Source of the DNA: Aedes albopictus
Taxonomy: Eukaryota; Arthropoda; Insecta; Diptera; Culicidae
Assembly (NCBI RefSeq): GCF_035046485.1
Contig: NC_085138.1
Location: forward strand, 276,253,694-276,317,693
Length of the DNA: 64,000 bases
Reading direction: 5' to 3'
Shown: one piece after another, positions 10,073 through 21,687 of the stretch
Position numbering within the stretch: the first letter of the stretch is position 1
How the letters are laid out: the number at the start of each line of letters is the position of its first letter
Program-made: the position numbers and the translations under genes
Notes under the pieces: model-generated
Told to the model about the DNA's origin: nothing
Databases searched by the model: none
The model's input: the letters and a program-made list of their open reading frames with translations, nothing else

Positions 10073-11093
10073 GTCTACAATGGGTTGATGTATATCAACC
10101 ATAAACGTATACGTATTATGATCCCCAAATAAATCATATCTGAAGAGCTGGTAGCTATGTTAACCTTCCGTAATTCGCGCGATTGGCCACCACCGCTAGC
10201 ACCACGCTAATGCGAGATTTTTTTCAACGTGTTGCACAAAATACAATAGCGCGATCCCTCTATGGTTAAGGATGACGCAATACTCGGAACCACACTTGAA
10301 ATAATGTTCCATTTGATTTGAACATATGCAATAACATATAATTCAAACTTTGAAATTAGAAGGCAAAATATACTGTTACCATCCGAATTTATTACCTGAA
10401 ACGAAAAGAGAAAAAAGATGATTAAAAACATTATATTTACTTAGCAAAATCTAATAAAATGTACAAAAAGGAAAAATAAAGCAGTGTTCTTATGTATTTT
10501 ATTTTGTTAAGGACTGACATTCAAATTTTCTGCATTGTTTCTTTATGCAGCTAAAATGGAATGCTTGATGTTCGTACTACACACATATAAAACAGCTTTA
10601 CTAGAAATGATAACATCGTTAGAAATGACAGTTGAACAATATCCATGCTCAGCATTAAGAACACTACTAACTAGCGGTAGCATTCATATAACCATCACGA
10701 ATGTAAGCCAACGTTGCTCTATACTCCACAGACGTCCCCAACACATAACCATATCTCCCACAGATTCGCGTTCAAAACGTACAAAAAGCAAACACACGTA
10801 AATATAGAGTAAGGTATATAAATACTATGATCAAATGTCGAGAAAATTCTACCCCTATTTATTTTCCCTCTTACTTTTAGAACACTACTTGATTTTGATT
10901 TTGCCACTATTCCAAAATCTGGGCGGAATAGGTATTTATGTGAAGTTCAGTTTAGTTGAGTAGGCCGCCGTACGTCGTATGTAGAAGCAAAGAGTTTCAG
11001 ACCCATCAGTTTACGCTACTTCCTTCCCGAATTCTTAGAACGCATTGCAAAATGCTTGAATTCATATGGTGATATTTGCTAGTAGATTATATG
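10073..11093. other. Unassigned AT-rich sequence
   Basis: About 1 kb without a convincing ORF or transposon end. The short ORFs at 10207-10907 on both strands show no motif or usual codon pattern. Confidence 0.35.
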
Positions 11094-11331
11094 TACACTC
11101 ATTGCACAATTATGGGTCACTCAAGGAACAATCATTTCATAATATGAATCGTTTTTCATACAAAAATAACACTTTCATTATTTTTATTTTATATTCACTT
11201 CATTGAAACTCCTTTTTATCGTTTTATATAAAAATCTGCTTGTAAAATTCACTCTGAACGGTGAAAATTACTAAAATGTTGGTGAATAATGAAAACCACA
11301 ATAATGGGTCAAAATTGGCTGTGTAACAATT

Positions 11332-12970
11332 CCCGGGTAGAGGCTAATGGCAAACAAAGGACAAACTAATAACTGATTTTGCCATCATATCTCGTGTTGG
11401 CATTCGTCTGTTATTATGAACAACTTAAAATGGCAAATCAATAGCAAAATATACAATCATAGCAAATCTTGTCAGTGATATGTTATTCATGAATAATGCT
11501 AAATAACACATCAATAACAAAAATTACTATCATGGTAAAACTTGCAATTTAGCACCTTTTATAATGAATTGTGTAAAATATCAAAACAATAACATAATTT
11601 ACATTCCTAGCTGAATTTGCCATTATTTTGATATTGTGAGAAATTATTTATAAACATTAGACACCATAACATATTTTACTCTTAATATACCATTATTGTA
11701 TATTTCAAGCATAACTTTTCAATTAGACGTATCTCGCAAAAGCTTGAGCTTGAGCTTGATTGACCGCCCGTGGATGCTACTCCAGTATCGCCAGACCAGC
11801 TACACTCACACAAGGACCAATGAGATAACTGCCGGGAACTAGCAGGCATCTTCAGTGTGTGAGCGTTGGTGATCTTCTATTTTTAGGCGACAATGGCGCC
11901 TGCCACGCCAGGTTGCAGGTCAATGTGGGGAAGGGGTAAGGAAGTGATGATTGCAATCGTTTGTAACCACATCTGGCCGAATATACCTCTGCGCCAGCAC
12001 AAATTCATGCGGATGTTGGAGTGTTGGTGGGAATTGGTTGGCAGAAGGTTCACACATTGGTGTGTGGATACCAGGGGAAGGTGATAGAATTGTGTGTGTT
12101 TTTTTTTTATTATTTTGAAGATGTGCGGCACAGTTCGCTTGATTGCATAACTTGCAGGCGTTTTCTAATAGGATTGTGACACTGTGCTGTGAAAGTTTTG
12201 GAAGGAAGGGAAACGGCTTTTTCAACCCGTTTCTGTTCTAGCGACGGCTATGAACATGTTTATATACATGAGTTGTATATGTAGAGAGCAGAGAGAGAGT
12301 ATATAGAAAGATACAAAGTAGGAGGAAAGGGACGGGCCAGGGATTGAACCCAGGACCTTCTGCATATAAATCAGAAGTGGTAGCCACTAGACCACCAAGC
12401 CCGTTTTTTCAATTCGACGTATCTCGCAAAAGTAAACAAATCCGAATTCTCAGCTGTGTGTTTGATTCGCAATGGATTCTATTTGATGCACATCAATTTA
12501 TGTTAATTTAGAACTCAAACAATTAATAGAAATAGCTCATTTTACTTTTTTCTGCTACTTTGAAATAATAACTGGATCTACCATTATTTTAAAATTGAAT
12601 TTGAACAACTAAACCTACCATTATTTTGATCGCCACATAAACAGCTAAATTTGTTCTTATTTTGTTATCAATAACTCAAGAATTTCATATTTTGTTACTC
12701 ACCGATAACAGTTAATTTGGGTCTTATTTTGTTATCAATATCTCAATAATAACTTATTTTGTTCTTCAATTTAATCCGCATGCTTTACCATTACTTTGTT
12801 ATTACAATGGCAAAATAAGTTATTTTTAAGTTTTTCTGCTACCAAAATTTTGTTATTATTTTTGTTATCTTAACTCTTATTTCAAACAAACAAATAACAC
12901 ATTTTGCCATTCAAACATTCTGTTTTAATGGTAAAATTTGCCATTCTTTTGCCATTAAGCTCTACCCGGG
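11332..12970. mobile_element. CCCGGGTAGAG-family TIR element, copy 1
   Basis: The ends are CCCGGGTAGAG and CTCTACCCGGG, with TT on each side. Subterminal sequence is rich in scattered TTTGCCATT/AATGGCAAA and TTATTTTGTTATCA words. The interior is split by the SINE-like insertion 11743-12405. No transposase is encoded. Related copies lie at 16176-17089 and 25996-26909, partial ones at 22306-22948 and 62709. Confidence 0.8.
11743..12405 (-). mobile_element. Minus-strand tRNA-headed retroelement (SINE-like), long TSD
   Basis: Near-identical 27 bp flanks at 11716-11742 and 12406-12432 (one mismatch) mark target-primed insertion. Read on the minus strand, the head at about 12403-12331 resembles a tRNA, with TGGTCTAGTGG as A box and GGTTCAATCCC as B box. 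The opposite end is a short AAGCTC tandem (11743-11760). At about 660 bp it is long for a SINE. The left breakpoint of the 9.8 kb duplication falls at 12328, just past the tRNA-like head. Confidence 0.75.
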
Positions 12971-13697
12971 TTATGGGTCAATTTGTTGCCTATTATGGGT
13001 CACTCAAGAGGAATCGTCTCAACAATAATGTTTTGTCTTTTTTTCAATGAATGATCACTTATTTTCGATAGATCAACTATAGTAGAATCTAAAACTGGTC
13101 TCAAACCTCTTAATGAAGCGTGTTTTCACGTTTTGGAATCAATTTTTCAAAATTAGGACAAAATCTCCAACACAACCACCGATAAACGCCTAAACGTATG
13201 CAATGCCCATGCACGCAGAACACTCAATATTATGCTGCACAAAACAGTGACCCATAATTGTGTGATTTTCGGTGTTCCTTGGCACAATAATGAGTCACTT
13301 AAATTTTGCCTGAAATAAGCTTTAATTAGCTGCAGTCACATGCATTTCTACATTTAGAACGTAAATTATACCTTTGTTCTGGTGGCGATACCATTTCGCA
13401 CTTGAAAATCACTATAGCTCGCTTTTACAGAGCTTACAAAGGCAGGGCACGCACTTTCCGATATGCACAATCGAAGCGTTACTTTGACAGATGGTTTTGT
13501 GCCGAACAAAAAATATTGAAAATATGGGTGTTTTGACTTTTAAGCCTGTGTGAGATACGTATAGTGACACAAAACAAATCAACTTATGTACGAAAAATGA
13601 TTATGGCTAACAAAAGATTGCAATTAATTAGTAGTTATCTATTAAAGTGGAAAGTGACTAATAATTGTGTGTGACCCATAATTGTGCAATGAGTGTA

Positions 13698-14306
13698 CCT
13701 ATATCCTGCTTATTTGTTTATTTTATTCAATCAACATCCAAAGGTATACTGCCAAAAGCAAAGTTATAATAGTAGGTCATTAGATGGGGACACAAGCACA
13801 TCCTTGCCCAAAGGGAGTCACTTTTCGGGTTGCACCATTATGTGAAGCACACCCAGCAAAAAGTCCCGTTCCCAAGCCGATTTTGCCCCCTCCGGGTGCT
13901 GGTTTACGCAAATGCAACGCCGCCACACTGCTAATTTCACCCGGAAGGTACCCCACCGCGGTGTAAGTAATGTGCAACAATTACCCATGGCAATCAGAAG
14001 AGTTCACTTGCATCATCGCACACCAACAACAACCTCCGGTCCGGGCTTTCATTCATCGTACACAAGTGCTTGCTTATACAAGTTGGTGCAAATGAATTCC
14101 TTTGAAACCGCACTTGAGCTGATATGATTTCCACATACCGAGCCCGCTAACAATTACCTACTTACTATCCTCGAGCTGTGAGTAGTCAGTCCATCATGGT
14201 AGTTTCTCTAACTTGAGCTGAGCCTATTGGTTGTGGCGATAATAGTTCAATTGATGATTATTAGTACCGTAGCTGGAAAAAATGGCATGGGGTGGTGTAC
14301 GTAACC
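13698..14306. other. Unassigned sequence in duplicated unit, left copy
   Basis: A moderately GC-rich patch at 13784-13990 carries overlapping short ORFs on both strands without motifs. The identical stretch is at 23676-24284. Nothing identifies it as a gene. Confidence 0.3.
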
Positions 14307-14468
14307 TAAGGGAGCATCCATTAAGTACGTCACGCTAAAATTGGGAATTTTCAACCCCCCCTCCCCCCTTCGTACGGGTTTTTCCTAAACTTAATACATT
14401 GCTTGTCACACTTTCACAAACCCCCCCTCCCCCCTAGGACCGTGACGTACTTAATGGATGGCCCCTAA
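14307..14468. mobile_element. Harbinger-like MITE present only in the left duplicate
   Basis: The body 14310-14465 has inverted ends built on CATCCATTAAGTACGTCAC, and the TSD is TAA at 14307-14309 and 14466-14468. The right duplicate has a single TAA at 24285-24287 with otherwise identical flanks, an intact empty site. A 3 bp TWA target is the PIF/Harbinger signature. The interior holds C-rich tracts and no ORF. Confidence 0.92.
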
Positions 14469-15566
14469 TCGAAATTGATTTGTTGAACCTTAGTAGCTCA
14501 TCTAAAAGCATTCGTAATGAAAATCTATCTGGTTGTGCTCCACCATAATAGAGGACGTATCAAGAGTAATTACGTTGAACTGTGCTATAAAATTTATGAT
14601 TCTGAATTTCAATCATCTGCTACCGAAAAAATTATTGTCCTTCACTTTGGTTTCACTCAAGTGTGAAGGAAGTTGCTCTAGTGGAACAAATGAAATATTT
14701 AAAAAAAAATTTACATACTGCATTTATGCATCTTTTTCAGGCAGGAAATAAAATCATTAGACTAAATCGACTGATTTGACAGGTCTAGTGACCTTCTACG
14801 GATAGCAAGTGTTTGATGAAAACCCTTGTAACTACTGTTTTTTTTTGTGAATCATGTGAAATATTAATGAAATAAACCTACAGCAGAAAATTCCTGACCA
14901 AAAAAGAAAAAAGTGATATATTTTCAGGACAGACTTCTGTAGAATTTTCTGTGTATATTTGTAGCCATTTCGGACAGACTTCTCTAGAATGTCTAGTACA
15001 TATTTTAGGATATTTCTGGAGACATCCCTTAAAGACTAAGAAGTTTACAATATAGGAAACTTTGTAGATAATTCCTAAAGAATCTTCTACGTGAATTTAT
15101 TGTCTAATCTCTGAAATATTCTTGTAAACCAGATTGTGAAATAATTTCTATCGGAATCCTTAGAGACTTTTCTTCGGAAGTCCAAGAGAAATGTCTTGTG
15201 GTCATGGAAACATTTTGAGCTTAAATTAGTGGAGAAGTTTGGGAAAAAAATAATAGATATTTAGAATTTATTTCTAAAAAAAATGTATCCCGAATCAGAT
15301 TTTGCGTAGATTTTTTTTCAGTTTAGCTGTGTTATAAAACTGAGGTAAAAGCACGAGCCATATGTACGACCCGATCATTTTGGGCTGGACCTGGAATGTT
15401 TTTTTCAGCCCAGAATAAAAAAAATGTATTTGTCCCTGTCATAACACTTAATAGGAATAGTAAGAAAATTAGAGTTTCTTGTGGAACATCTGAACATCTG
15501 TGATTTTTAAAATTGTCCCTATAAAAAATGATCTTTAGAAAAAAAAAATGTGACTCCTTCAGGTTT
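14469..15566. repeat. Degenerate AT-rich repeat sequence
   Basis: The sequence 14930-15270 is made of loosely repeated words of the GAATTTCTGG / TCCTTAAAGA kind, seen again at 20520-21010 and 32130-33600. No gene is visible; the 72-codon ORF at 14533 has no motif. Confidence 0.4.
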
Positions 15567-15730
15567 GGGGCTGTCCATAAATTACGTAAGGGTTTTTGGG
15601 GGGAAGGGGCGTTAGAGAAATCTTACGCGCCATACAAAAATATTTGGGTTCTCATACAAAAAATCTTACAAGGGGGGGTGGGGGTGTCGAAAAATCGTAA
15701 AAATGCCCTTACGTAATAAATGGACAGCCC
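15567..15730. mobile_element. GGGCTGTCCATAAATTACGTAA MITE, left copy
   Basis: The ends are inverted: GGGCTGTCCATAAATTACGT at the left and ACGTAATAAATGGACAGCCC at the right. The interior is G-rich (GGGGGGAAGGGG near 15600, GGGGGGGTGGGGG near 15672). The flanks are T-runs, so the TSD is not resolvable. The identical copy is at 25386-25549. It is one of several MITEs here that share a TNACGTNA-type subterminal word. Confidence 0.75.
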
Positions 15731-16173
15731 TTTTGCAGGTAGTTATTCTGGATATGGAATCTATGACAAAACTTCTATATGATTCTTTGAAGGACTTTTG
15801 AATATGATCTAAGCAATTTTCAAGTACGTTGTAAAAAGAAACCGTCAGTAAAGGCTCTAGATTGTTTGACATATTTTCTTAAATACAGGCATTTCATCAA
15901 AAAACCTAATCAGATTTCCGACAATTTTAATTTCTGCATATTTAAAATTGAATTAAATTTCCTCACATTTTTTTTTTAAGTTAAGAGGCTGCCAAAACCA
16001 TTAAAAAATCAAATCCATATTTTTACATACTTTTCATCATTTTCTAACAAAACTCTGCCAAAGAAATTCTACAATTTGCTCCTTGCTCCTAGTAATAAAA
16101 AGATTGATTCATGTAATAAGTTATTCAGCAACTCTGTTGAGTCTATATATATTATTTCCTCTAAGAATGTAAA

Positions 16174-17091
16174 TACCCGGGTAGAGGCTAATGGCAAACA
16201 AAGGACAAAATAATAACTGGTTTTGCCATCATATCTCGTTTTGCCATTCTTCTGTTATTATGAAAAACTTAAAATGGCTAATCAATAGCAAAATATACAA
16301 TCTTAGCAAATCTTGCCATTGATATGTTATTCATGAATAATGCTAAATAACACATCAATAACAAAAATTACTACCATGGTAAAACTTGCAATTTAGCACC
16401 TTTTATAATGAATTGTATAAAATATCAAAACAATAACATAATTTACATTACTAGCTAATTTTGCCATTATTTTGATATTGTGAGAAATTATTTATAAACA
16501 TTAGGCACCATAACATATTTTACTCTTAATATACCATTAACTATTATATTGTATATTTCAAGCATAACGGTGGCTACGTTCATCAAAGTGAATTTGATTT
16601 TTAAGTTCGTTTCGTTTTGAGTTTTTAATTTCCACAAAATAAAACGGTTTTTACATTGATTGATGAACTTAAATTTTATTGAAATAATAACTGAATCTAC
16701 CATTATTTTAAGATTGGATTTGAACAACTAAACCTACCATTATTTTGATCGCCACATAAACAGCTAAATTTGTTCTTATTCTGTTATCAATAACTCAAGA
16801 ATGTCATATTTTGTTATTCACCGATAACAGTTAATTTGGATCTTATTTTGTTATCAATATCTCAATAATAACTTATTTTGTTCTTCAATTTAATCCACAT
16901 GTTTTACCATTACTTTGTTATTACAATGGCAAAATAAGTTATTTTTATGTTTTTCTGCTACCAAAATTTTGTTATTATTTTTGTTATTTTAACTCTTATT
17001 TCAAACAAACAAATAACACATTTTGCCATTCAAACATTCTGTTTTAATGGTAAAATTTGCCATTCTTTTGCCATTAAGCTCTACCCGGGTA
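16174..17091. mobile_element. CCCGGGTAGAG-family TIR element, copy 2
   Basis: The body 16176-17089 runs from CCCGGGTAGAG to CTCTACCCGGG, with TA at 16174-16175 and 17090-17091. The arms are closely similar to copy 1 (11332-12970), but the centre (16570-16680) differs. No transposase ORF is present; the 104-codon ORF at 16947 is a chance frame in the right arm. Confidence 0.82.
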
Positions 17092-17172
17092 TCGTTGAAA
17101 ATAAGTATAAAAATCTAAAGGAAGTATCTCTTGGAGTTCCACCTGGATCTTTTTCATGTCTTAATAGCCTAA

Positions 17173-17237
17173 CATTTTCCCGATCGAATGTTTTGGCAGA
17201 CAGTAACTATCTGCCAAAAATTTCGATCGGGAAAATG
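17173..17237. repeat. 65 nt perfect-like hairpin, left copy
   Basis: Two 28 bp arms (17173-17200 and 17210-17237) pair with two mismatches around a 9 nt loop. Key words are CATTTTCCCGATCGAA and its inverse. It lies just outside the CCCGGG element. The same hairpin is at 26993-27057. It could be a tiny MITE remnant or form a small-RNA hairpin; nothing in the sequence decides. Confidence 0.75.
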
Positions 17238-17263
17238 TGGGCGATGCAAATGTTGTATTAGTT

Positions 17264-17488
17264 TAAAAAAAAAAAGACACTACACCGTCTTCAGCCAGAG
17301 GCTGCACAGACTGAACATTACACTAACAAGAGGCAACGGACAACACACATAACACCCAGTGGCCCAATGGAGAATTTTCCGTTTGACGAAAAGTTTTCCC
17401 CGACTGGAGCGGGAATCGAACCCGCACTCCGAGGCTTACGAAACGCTTAGACGACTGGCGCCGCTAACCGCACGGCCACGAAGCCCGT
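17264..17488 (-). mobile_element. tRNA-derived SINE, left copy
   Basis: Read on the minus strand it starts CGGGCTTCGTGGCCGTGCGG (A box region). It has GGTTCGATTCCCGCTCC as B box near 17407, then the CACTGGGCCACTGGGTG-type body, and ends in a T-run at 17264-17275. It is the same family as 9688-9911. The duplicate is at 27084-27308. Confidence 0.82.
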
Positions 17489-18780
17489 CTAAGAACTCTC
17501 AATGAATGAGGTGATGAAAATTAATAAAGAACAAACATAAAAAACTATTGAAAAATTATAAATTATGTTCGCTACTGAAATTTTGTTCTGAAAAAATTGA
17601 TAATAAAAAGCTATTTTTGTATAAAATTTTAGTCAACTTCTTCGGGATTTTTTATTTGGATGTTTGGGAACATGTTCTTATGCAATACTGATTGTTACCC
17701 GATACCCACATTGTTAGAGTTAGGGAAGCTAAAAGACTTCATGATCAGTCCCATCGGAAAACACAGCATTTTTCAAATAACACTTTAGGGTATCTTTCGA
17801 GGCGCATATATCCGATCGATCAATATATATGCGAATATTCAGAAGGGGTTGGGTTCACGATCAAGCCATAAATATTTTGGAAAGAAAATGTTTGAAATAA
17901 GGGCGTTACATCAAGTAAACATTAGTTTCGATGAAAAAAGTGGAGTAATTTCCAATGGTATTCTTGAATTCGTGAAAAAAAAAAATCTCTGAGAAATACT
18001 TTAAAAGAAACGGCTATGTTTAGTTTGAAAACTTTAAGATACTGCAATTATTTCATCGAAAATCTTTTCCGGAAATCCACCATATTTTGAATGAAACTTA
18101 TGAGATGGATAATTTGAACCATGGATTTAACACAATTGCTTCAAAATGCAATCTTGTGGTTGCTAAGGCTATCTTTAGTTTTATGGAAGTTCATGCAATT
18201 GTTAGAGCTTCGTTCAAGAAAACATGACTTTTATGTTTTTTGCCTTCTGGGACATTTAACGATTTCTCCAGGATATTTGCATAATTCTACAATTCGTGCA
18301 GTATTTTTTTTGCCCAGAAATTTCTGCAGAGATATTGAATAACTGAAATCGTTCAACGGTTCTTGGAGAATGGAATAACATTAAACTAATAAAATATTAA
18401 AAAATTATAATAATAAAAACTTAGTGTGGTTCTTGTGTTTTTGTGAAACACCTTAAATGAAGAAAAAAATTTAAAAAAAACTCTTGTAAAAAAACTATTG
18501 TTACACTAATAAGATGTTTTCGCACCAGGATGGCGTAGTGCACGTCCAGTGTACCCGTCTGAGCCATATTGACCCTAACATCTTACTAGGTTTAAAAAAG
18601 CTATTTTCAAAACTTGCTTGAACGATTTCTGCAATTATTTTAAGAAAAAAAAATCCTTTAGATGCAGAAAATTGCATCGAAAAAATTGTTCGAATAGAAT
18701 TTAAATTATGCACTCGTTTGAAACAGATGAAAAGTTTTGGAAGAAACAAACGTATTATATTGCGGATTTTTAGAAAAATT
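17489..18780. other. Unassigned AT-rich sequence, left copy
   Basis: No coding motif was found. At 18526-18590 there is a segment (GTAGTGCACGTCCAG, then CATATTGACCCTAACATCTTA) that recurs in altered form at 43090-43150 and, on the other strand, at 55430-55500. Confidence 0.35.
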
Positions 18781-18784
18781 TCCA

Positions 18785-19040
18785 CTCTGCGGTAGCCACC
18801 GAGTTCTACCGCAGCTGTCAAAGTCCTACCGCAGGCTTGAAAATCATCCTATCATTGAAACTGAAGACCAAATCAAAGCATGCTTGCAAGGTGAATTGAA
18901 CTGAAAACCAGCAACAAACAATGATCATCGGCGTCGTATCCAAGGCTATCCTAGGCATTGCTAGGGCTCGCTAAGGTAGATCGATGATACCTCAGTGAAA
19001 ATCAGTAGTCTGACAGCTGCGGTAGCTTTTCGTTCTACCG
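18785..19040. repeat. Inverted-repeat segment (GCTGCGGTAG words), left copy
   Basis: TCTACCGCAGCTGTCA near 18804 faces TGACAGCTGCGGTAG near 19010, with further pairing of CTGCGGTAGCC and GTTCTACCGTA at the outer edges. This suggests an imperfect inverted-repeat element of about 250 bp. I could not fix its ends or a TSD. Confidence 0.45.
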
Positions 19041-19172
19041 TAAAACGGAAAGTTTTCTCTAAATTAGCAATAAATTAAAGTATTTTGTAAAGATTCCATG
19101 TAGAGCGTTGATATATTCCGAAGTTTCTTGACAGAGTTTTTTTTGATAACCTCCTACAAGAACATTTGACTA

Positions 19173-19561
19173 TACAGTTGACTCTCTACATCTCGATATC
19201 GAAGGGATCATCGAGATAGGGAGAGATCGAATTCAAGAACCAATTTGTAATGCACACTAGATTGAAAAATCGTCCGTAACTAGGAAAAACCGTCAACAAA
19301 CAGATGTCACTTCGCCTTCCCAGAATGTTTTGCACCTAAGAAACGAGATCTAGCAACCTGTCAAAACGGGCATATCGACATATGGAGAGAAAATCTAGAA
19401 CAAAAACGAACGAGGTCGCATCGAGATAGAGAGATATCGAGATAAGGAGATATCGACATGTAGAAAGGTAAAATGTATGCAGATTGAAGGGACCGACCAA
19501 ATCATAGAGATAGGGAGAGATATCGAGATGTAGAATATCGACATGTGGAGAGTCGACTGTA
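19173..19561. mobile_element. CAGT(T/C)GACTCTC TIR element, TA flanks, left copy
   Basis: The body 19175-19559 starts CAGTTGACTCTC and ends GAGAGTCGACTG. TA lies at 19173-19174 and 19560-19561. Repeated words such as ATCTCGATATC and GAGATAGGGAGAGAT fill both arms. There is no coding capacity. A related element at 21690-22302 ends at the duplication breakpoint. The duplicate is at 28995-29379. Confidence 0.82.
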
Positions 19562-21385
19562 TTTCTTGAAATATTTCTCGGTATTTTGGTATTTTCTCCC
19601 AGGAATTGTATTTGATTTTTTTAAGTCAGTGCAAATGAATTCAATGGGGAGTCGCTGAGCACATCTTTACTTGTGCCAATTATTTTCAGTGTGCCAACGG
19701 GTATTGAATTGTGCCTCAGTGTGCCCCGAAGTGCCACTGCTTGATGATTCAGATTTTGCTTGGCAACTACCAAGACAACCAACTGTTTGTTTTCATTTTG
19801 CAGGTCAAATGCACATGGTTGCCTAGTTTTTTCACCCAAACTCAAGTGTCAAAATTGTGTCTCAGAGTGCCTCGGTGTGCCACACAGCGTATAAGACGGT
19901 GTGCATGGCACCTCTTGGCACAATGTTCCAAGCGACTAGCCCCTTGAATGAATTCTAACCAGTTGATATTCTAAAAGAAGGAACAATGCCTTTCAACAAC
20001 AAAAAAACAATAAATATTTTTGCCACTTTTTAAAAAATCATTCAAAAAAAATCTTAAAACATCTTTCAAACATTTTGTAACAACTTTGCCTGTCCCCTAA
20101 GGCTGCAATTTTTCGATATTTCGTTTTTTTTTTTACATTTTCTCCGTTTTGATTTGCCTATCATTGTTGTTTTCCAATAGGGAGCACGAGAACGAAATAA
20201 AAATGGTACTCACACTCCCACGCAGCGTGCTGTAAGCGAGAGCTGACAGGGCCAAATTTTTATTCAATTTTCTGTATTTGAGTGTTTTCACTCGTGGCAG
20301 CGTATGGGATACTCACTCTCACAAGCCACCGCTTGAGACAAATGACCTGTCAGCATGAGTTGTGTTTGGATCATTGGGAAGAAAATTTGCTTGGATCTCT
20401 CACGAATGTAGCTCTCGGACTCTGTCAGTTCTCACACATCGAAAAACTGAAAATTCATTCACTTTCGGCTGAAAAACAGGCACTGAGACTGATACTTAGT
20501 AGCCGTGCTGTTCCTTAACAAAAGAGGAGCATTTTTTAATGAAAAAATGCATTGAAAGAATTGTAAGGTTATCTCTGAAATACGTACTATGAGAAAAAAA
20601 ATCTGCATGAATCTTTGAAACAATTCCAGAAGATAGCGTTAAAGTAATCACTGGATTTTTTGAAAGAATCCTCGATTGGTAGAATTAAAGAGATCCTTGA
20701 AAGTAATTTTTAAATGGGAATTTCCTAAAGAATTTTGGATCGAATCCTTCGAAAAAAAAAATTCAAAACTTATCCAAATACTGAAAAAATCCAGAGTTAT
20801 TTTTTTCAAAAATCCTTGTTGTAGGAATATGTGTAGAAATCTCCAATCGAATTTTTGAAAAAATCACTGGAGAAAATCTAAAGAGGATCCTGGGAGGAAT
20901 GAACGAAAGAATCTCGTCTCTGAAGTATCTTTGAAGAATTTCCTGGTGGAATACCTGTGAAAACTCATTGGAATGGTCTGGTGGAACTATGACAAAAATC
21001 TCTTGAGAGATTTTTAGAAGGCGTGGAACCGCGAAACGACCGATTCGCTTCTTATTAGTTTTGTTCTCTTAGTTTTTTCACCGAAAAAAGGTTTATGCGG
21101 CAAAAAAATAAATACAAAATAAACTAAGATATTTTCCGAAAATAGGTCTGTAAAAGAGTCTTGTCAGGAACTTGAACTTGGAACGTCAAAACCGCAGTAG
21201 GCAAGACAAAGTTTGCGGAGGACAGCTAGTATTGAAATAAAATTTGTAGAAGAGACATCTGGACAACCTTCTGTAATGATTTCTAAAAAAAGATATTGAG
21301 ATTTGAAAGAATTACGTGGAGAAGTGTTTAGACTGTTTAGAGGTATTCCCGGGGAAAATAATGGAAAAAAGTATGAGAATACTAG
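19562..21385. other. Unassigned sequence with degenerate repeats, left copy
   Basis: The sequence 19620-19950 is GC-richer and carries phrases like GTGCC repeated several times. The stretch 20520-21010 is made of degenerate GAATCCTTGAAA-type words. ORFs here (74-82 codons) lack motifs. Confidence 0.35.
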
Positions 21386-21687
21386 CTGACCCGGCAAACG
21401 TAGTATTGCCATTTTATGTTGTCGTGGTTTGACAACTGTTATTACCGTTATTACAGTTATTAAAGCACCGCACTCTAGATTGGTTTTATTGCGATCGTGT
21501 TGGCTTTGTACCCGGCTCCTACTTTAAGTACTTTCTCAATTTATATACTTTTTAATTTTTTTTAATTTTTTTTTTTCTACATTTACACAGCCACCCTGAA
21601 GAGGAATCGAACGGTGCAAAAATCATGCTGACTGGTTTGTCCATTCTTGAGTTTTATTGCCACAAAGGAAATACAAACACATTTTTA
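21386..21687. repeat. Dispersed repeat (CTGACCCGGCAAACG), left copy
   Basis: From TAGCTGACCCGGCAAAC at about 21384 to CACAAAGGAAATACAAAC at about 21680, this block matches a diverged copy at 49093-49385. Shared landmarks are GCACTCTAGATT, ACACAGCCAC, GAATCGAACCGTGCAA-like and ATCATGCTGACTGG. The copies are not flanked by clear TSDs. The class is unknown. Confidence 0.65.

Larger units (their letters stand above)
11094..13697. mobile_element. Outer TIR element (CACTCATTGCACAATTATGG), TA flanks, heavily nested
   Basis: The body 11096-13695 starts CACTCATTGCACAATTATGG and ends with its inverse. TA lies at 11094-11095 and 13696-13697. The phrase ATGGGTCA recurs in the interior in both orientations. 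It contains the CCCGGGTAGAG element 11332-12970, which in turn contains a SINE-like insertion. A right-half copy exists at 22949-23673 because the left breakpoint of the large duplication falls inside this nest. Confidence 0.75.

Noticed and set aside
12331..12403. Possible minus-strand tRNA gene, repeated at 22309-22381
   Set aside because: It is the head of a retroelement with 27 bp flanking repeats; the second copy exists only because of the large duplication.
13784..13980. Conserved small protein, since the frame is kept in both duplicates
   Set aside because: The duplicates are nearly identical everywhere, so conservation of this frame carries no information.
15661..15685. Functional G-quadruplex regulator
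   Set aside because: The G-rich tract is part of a MITE interior, with no adjacent gene to regulate.
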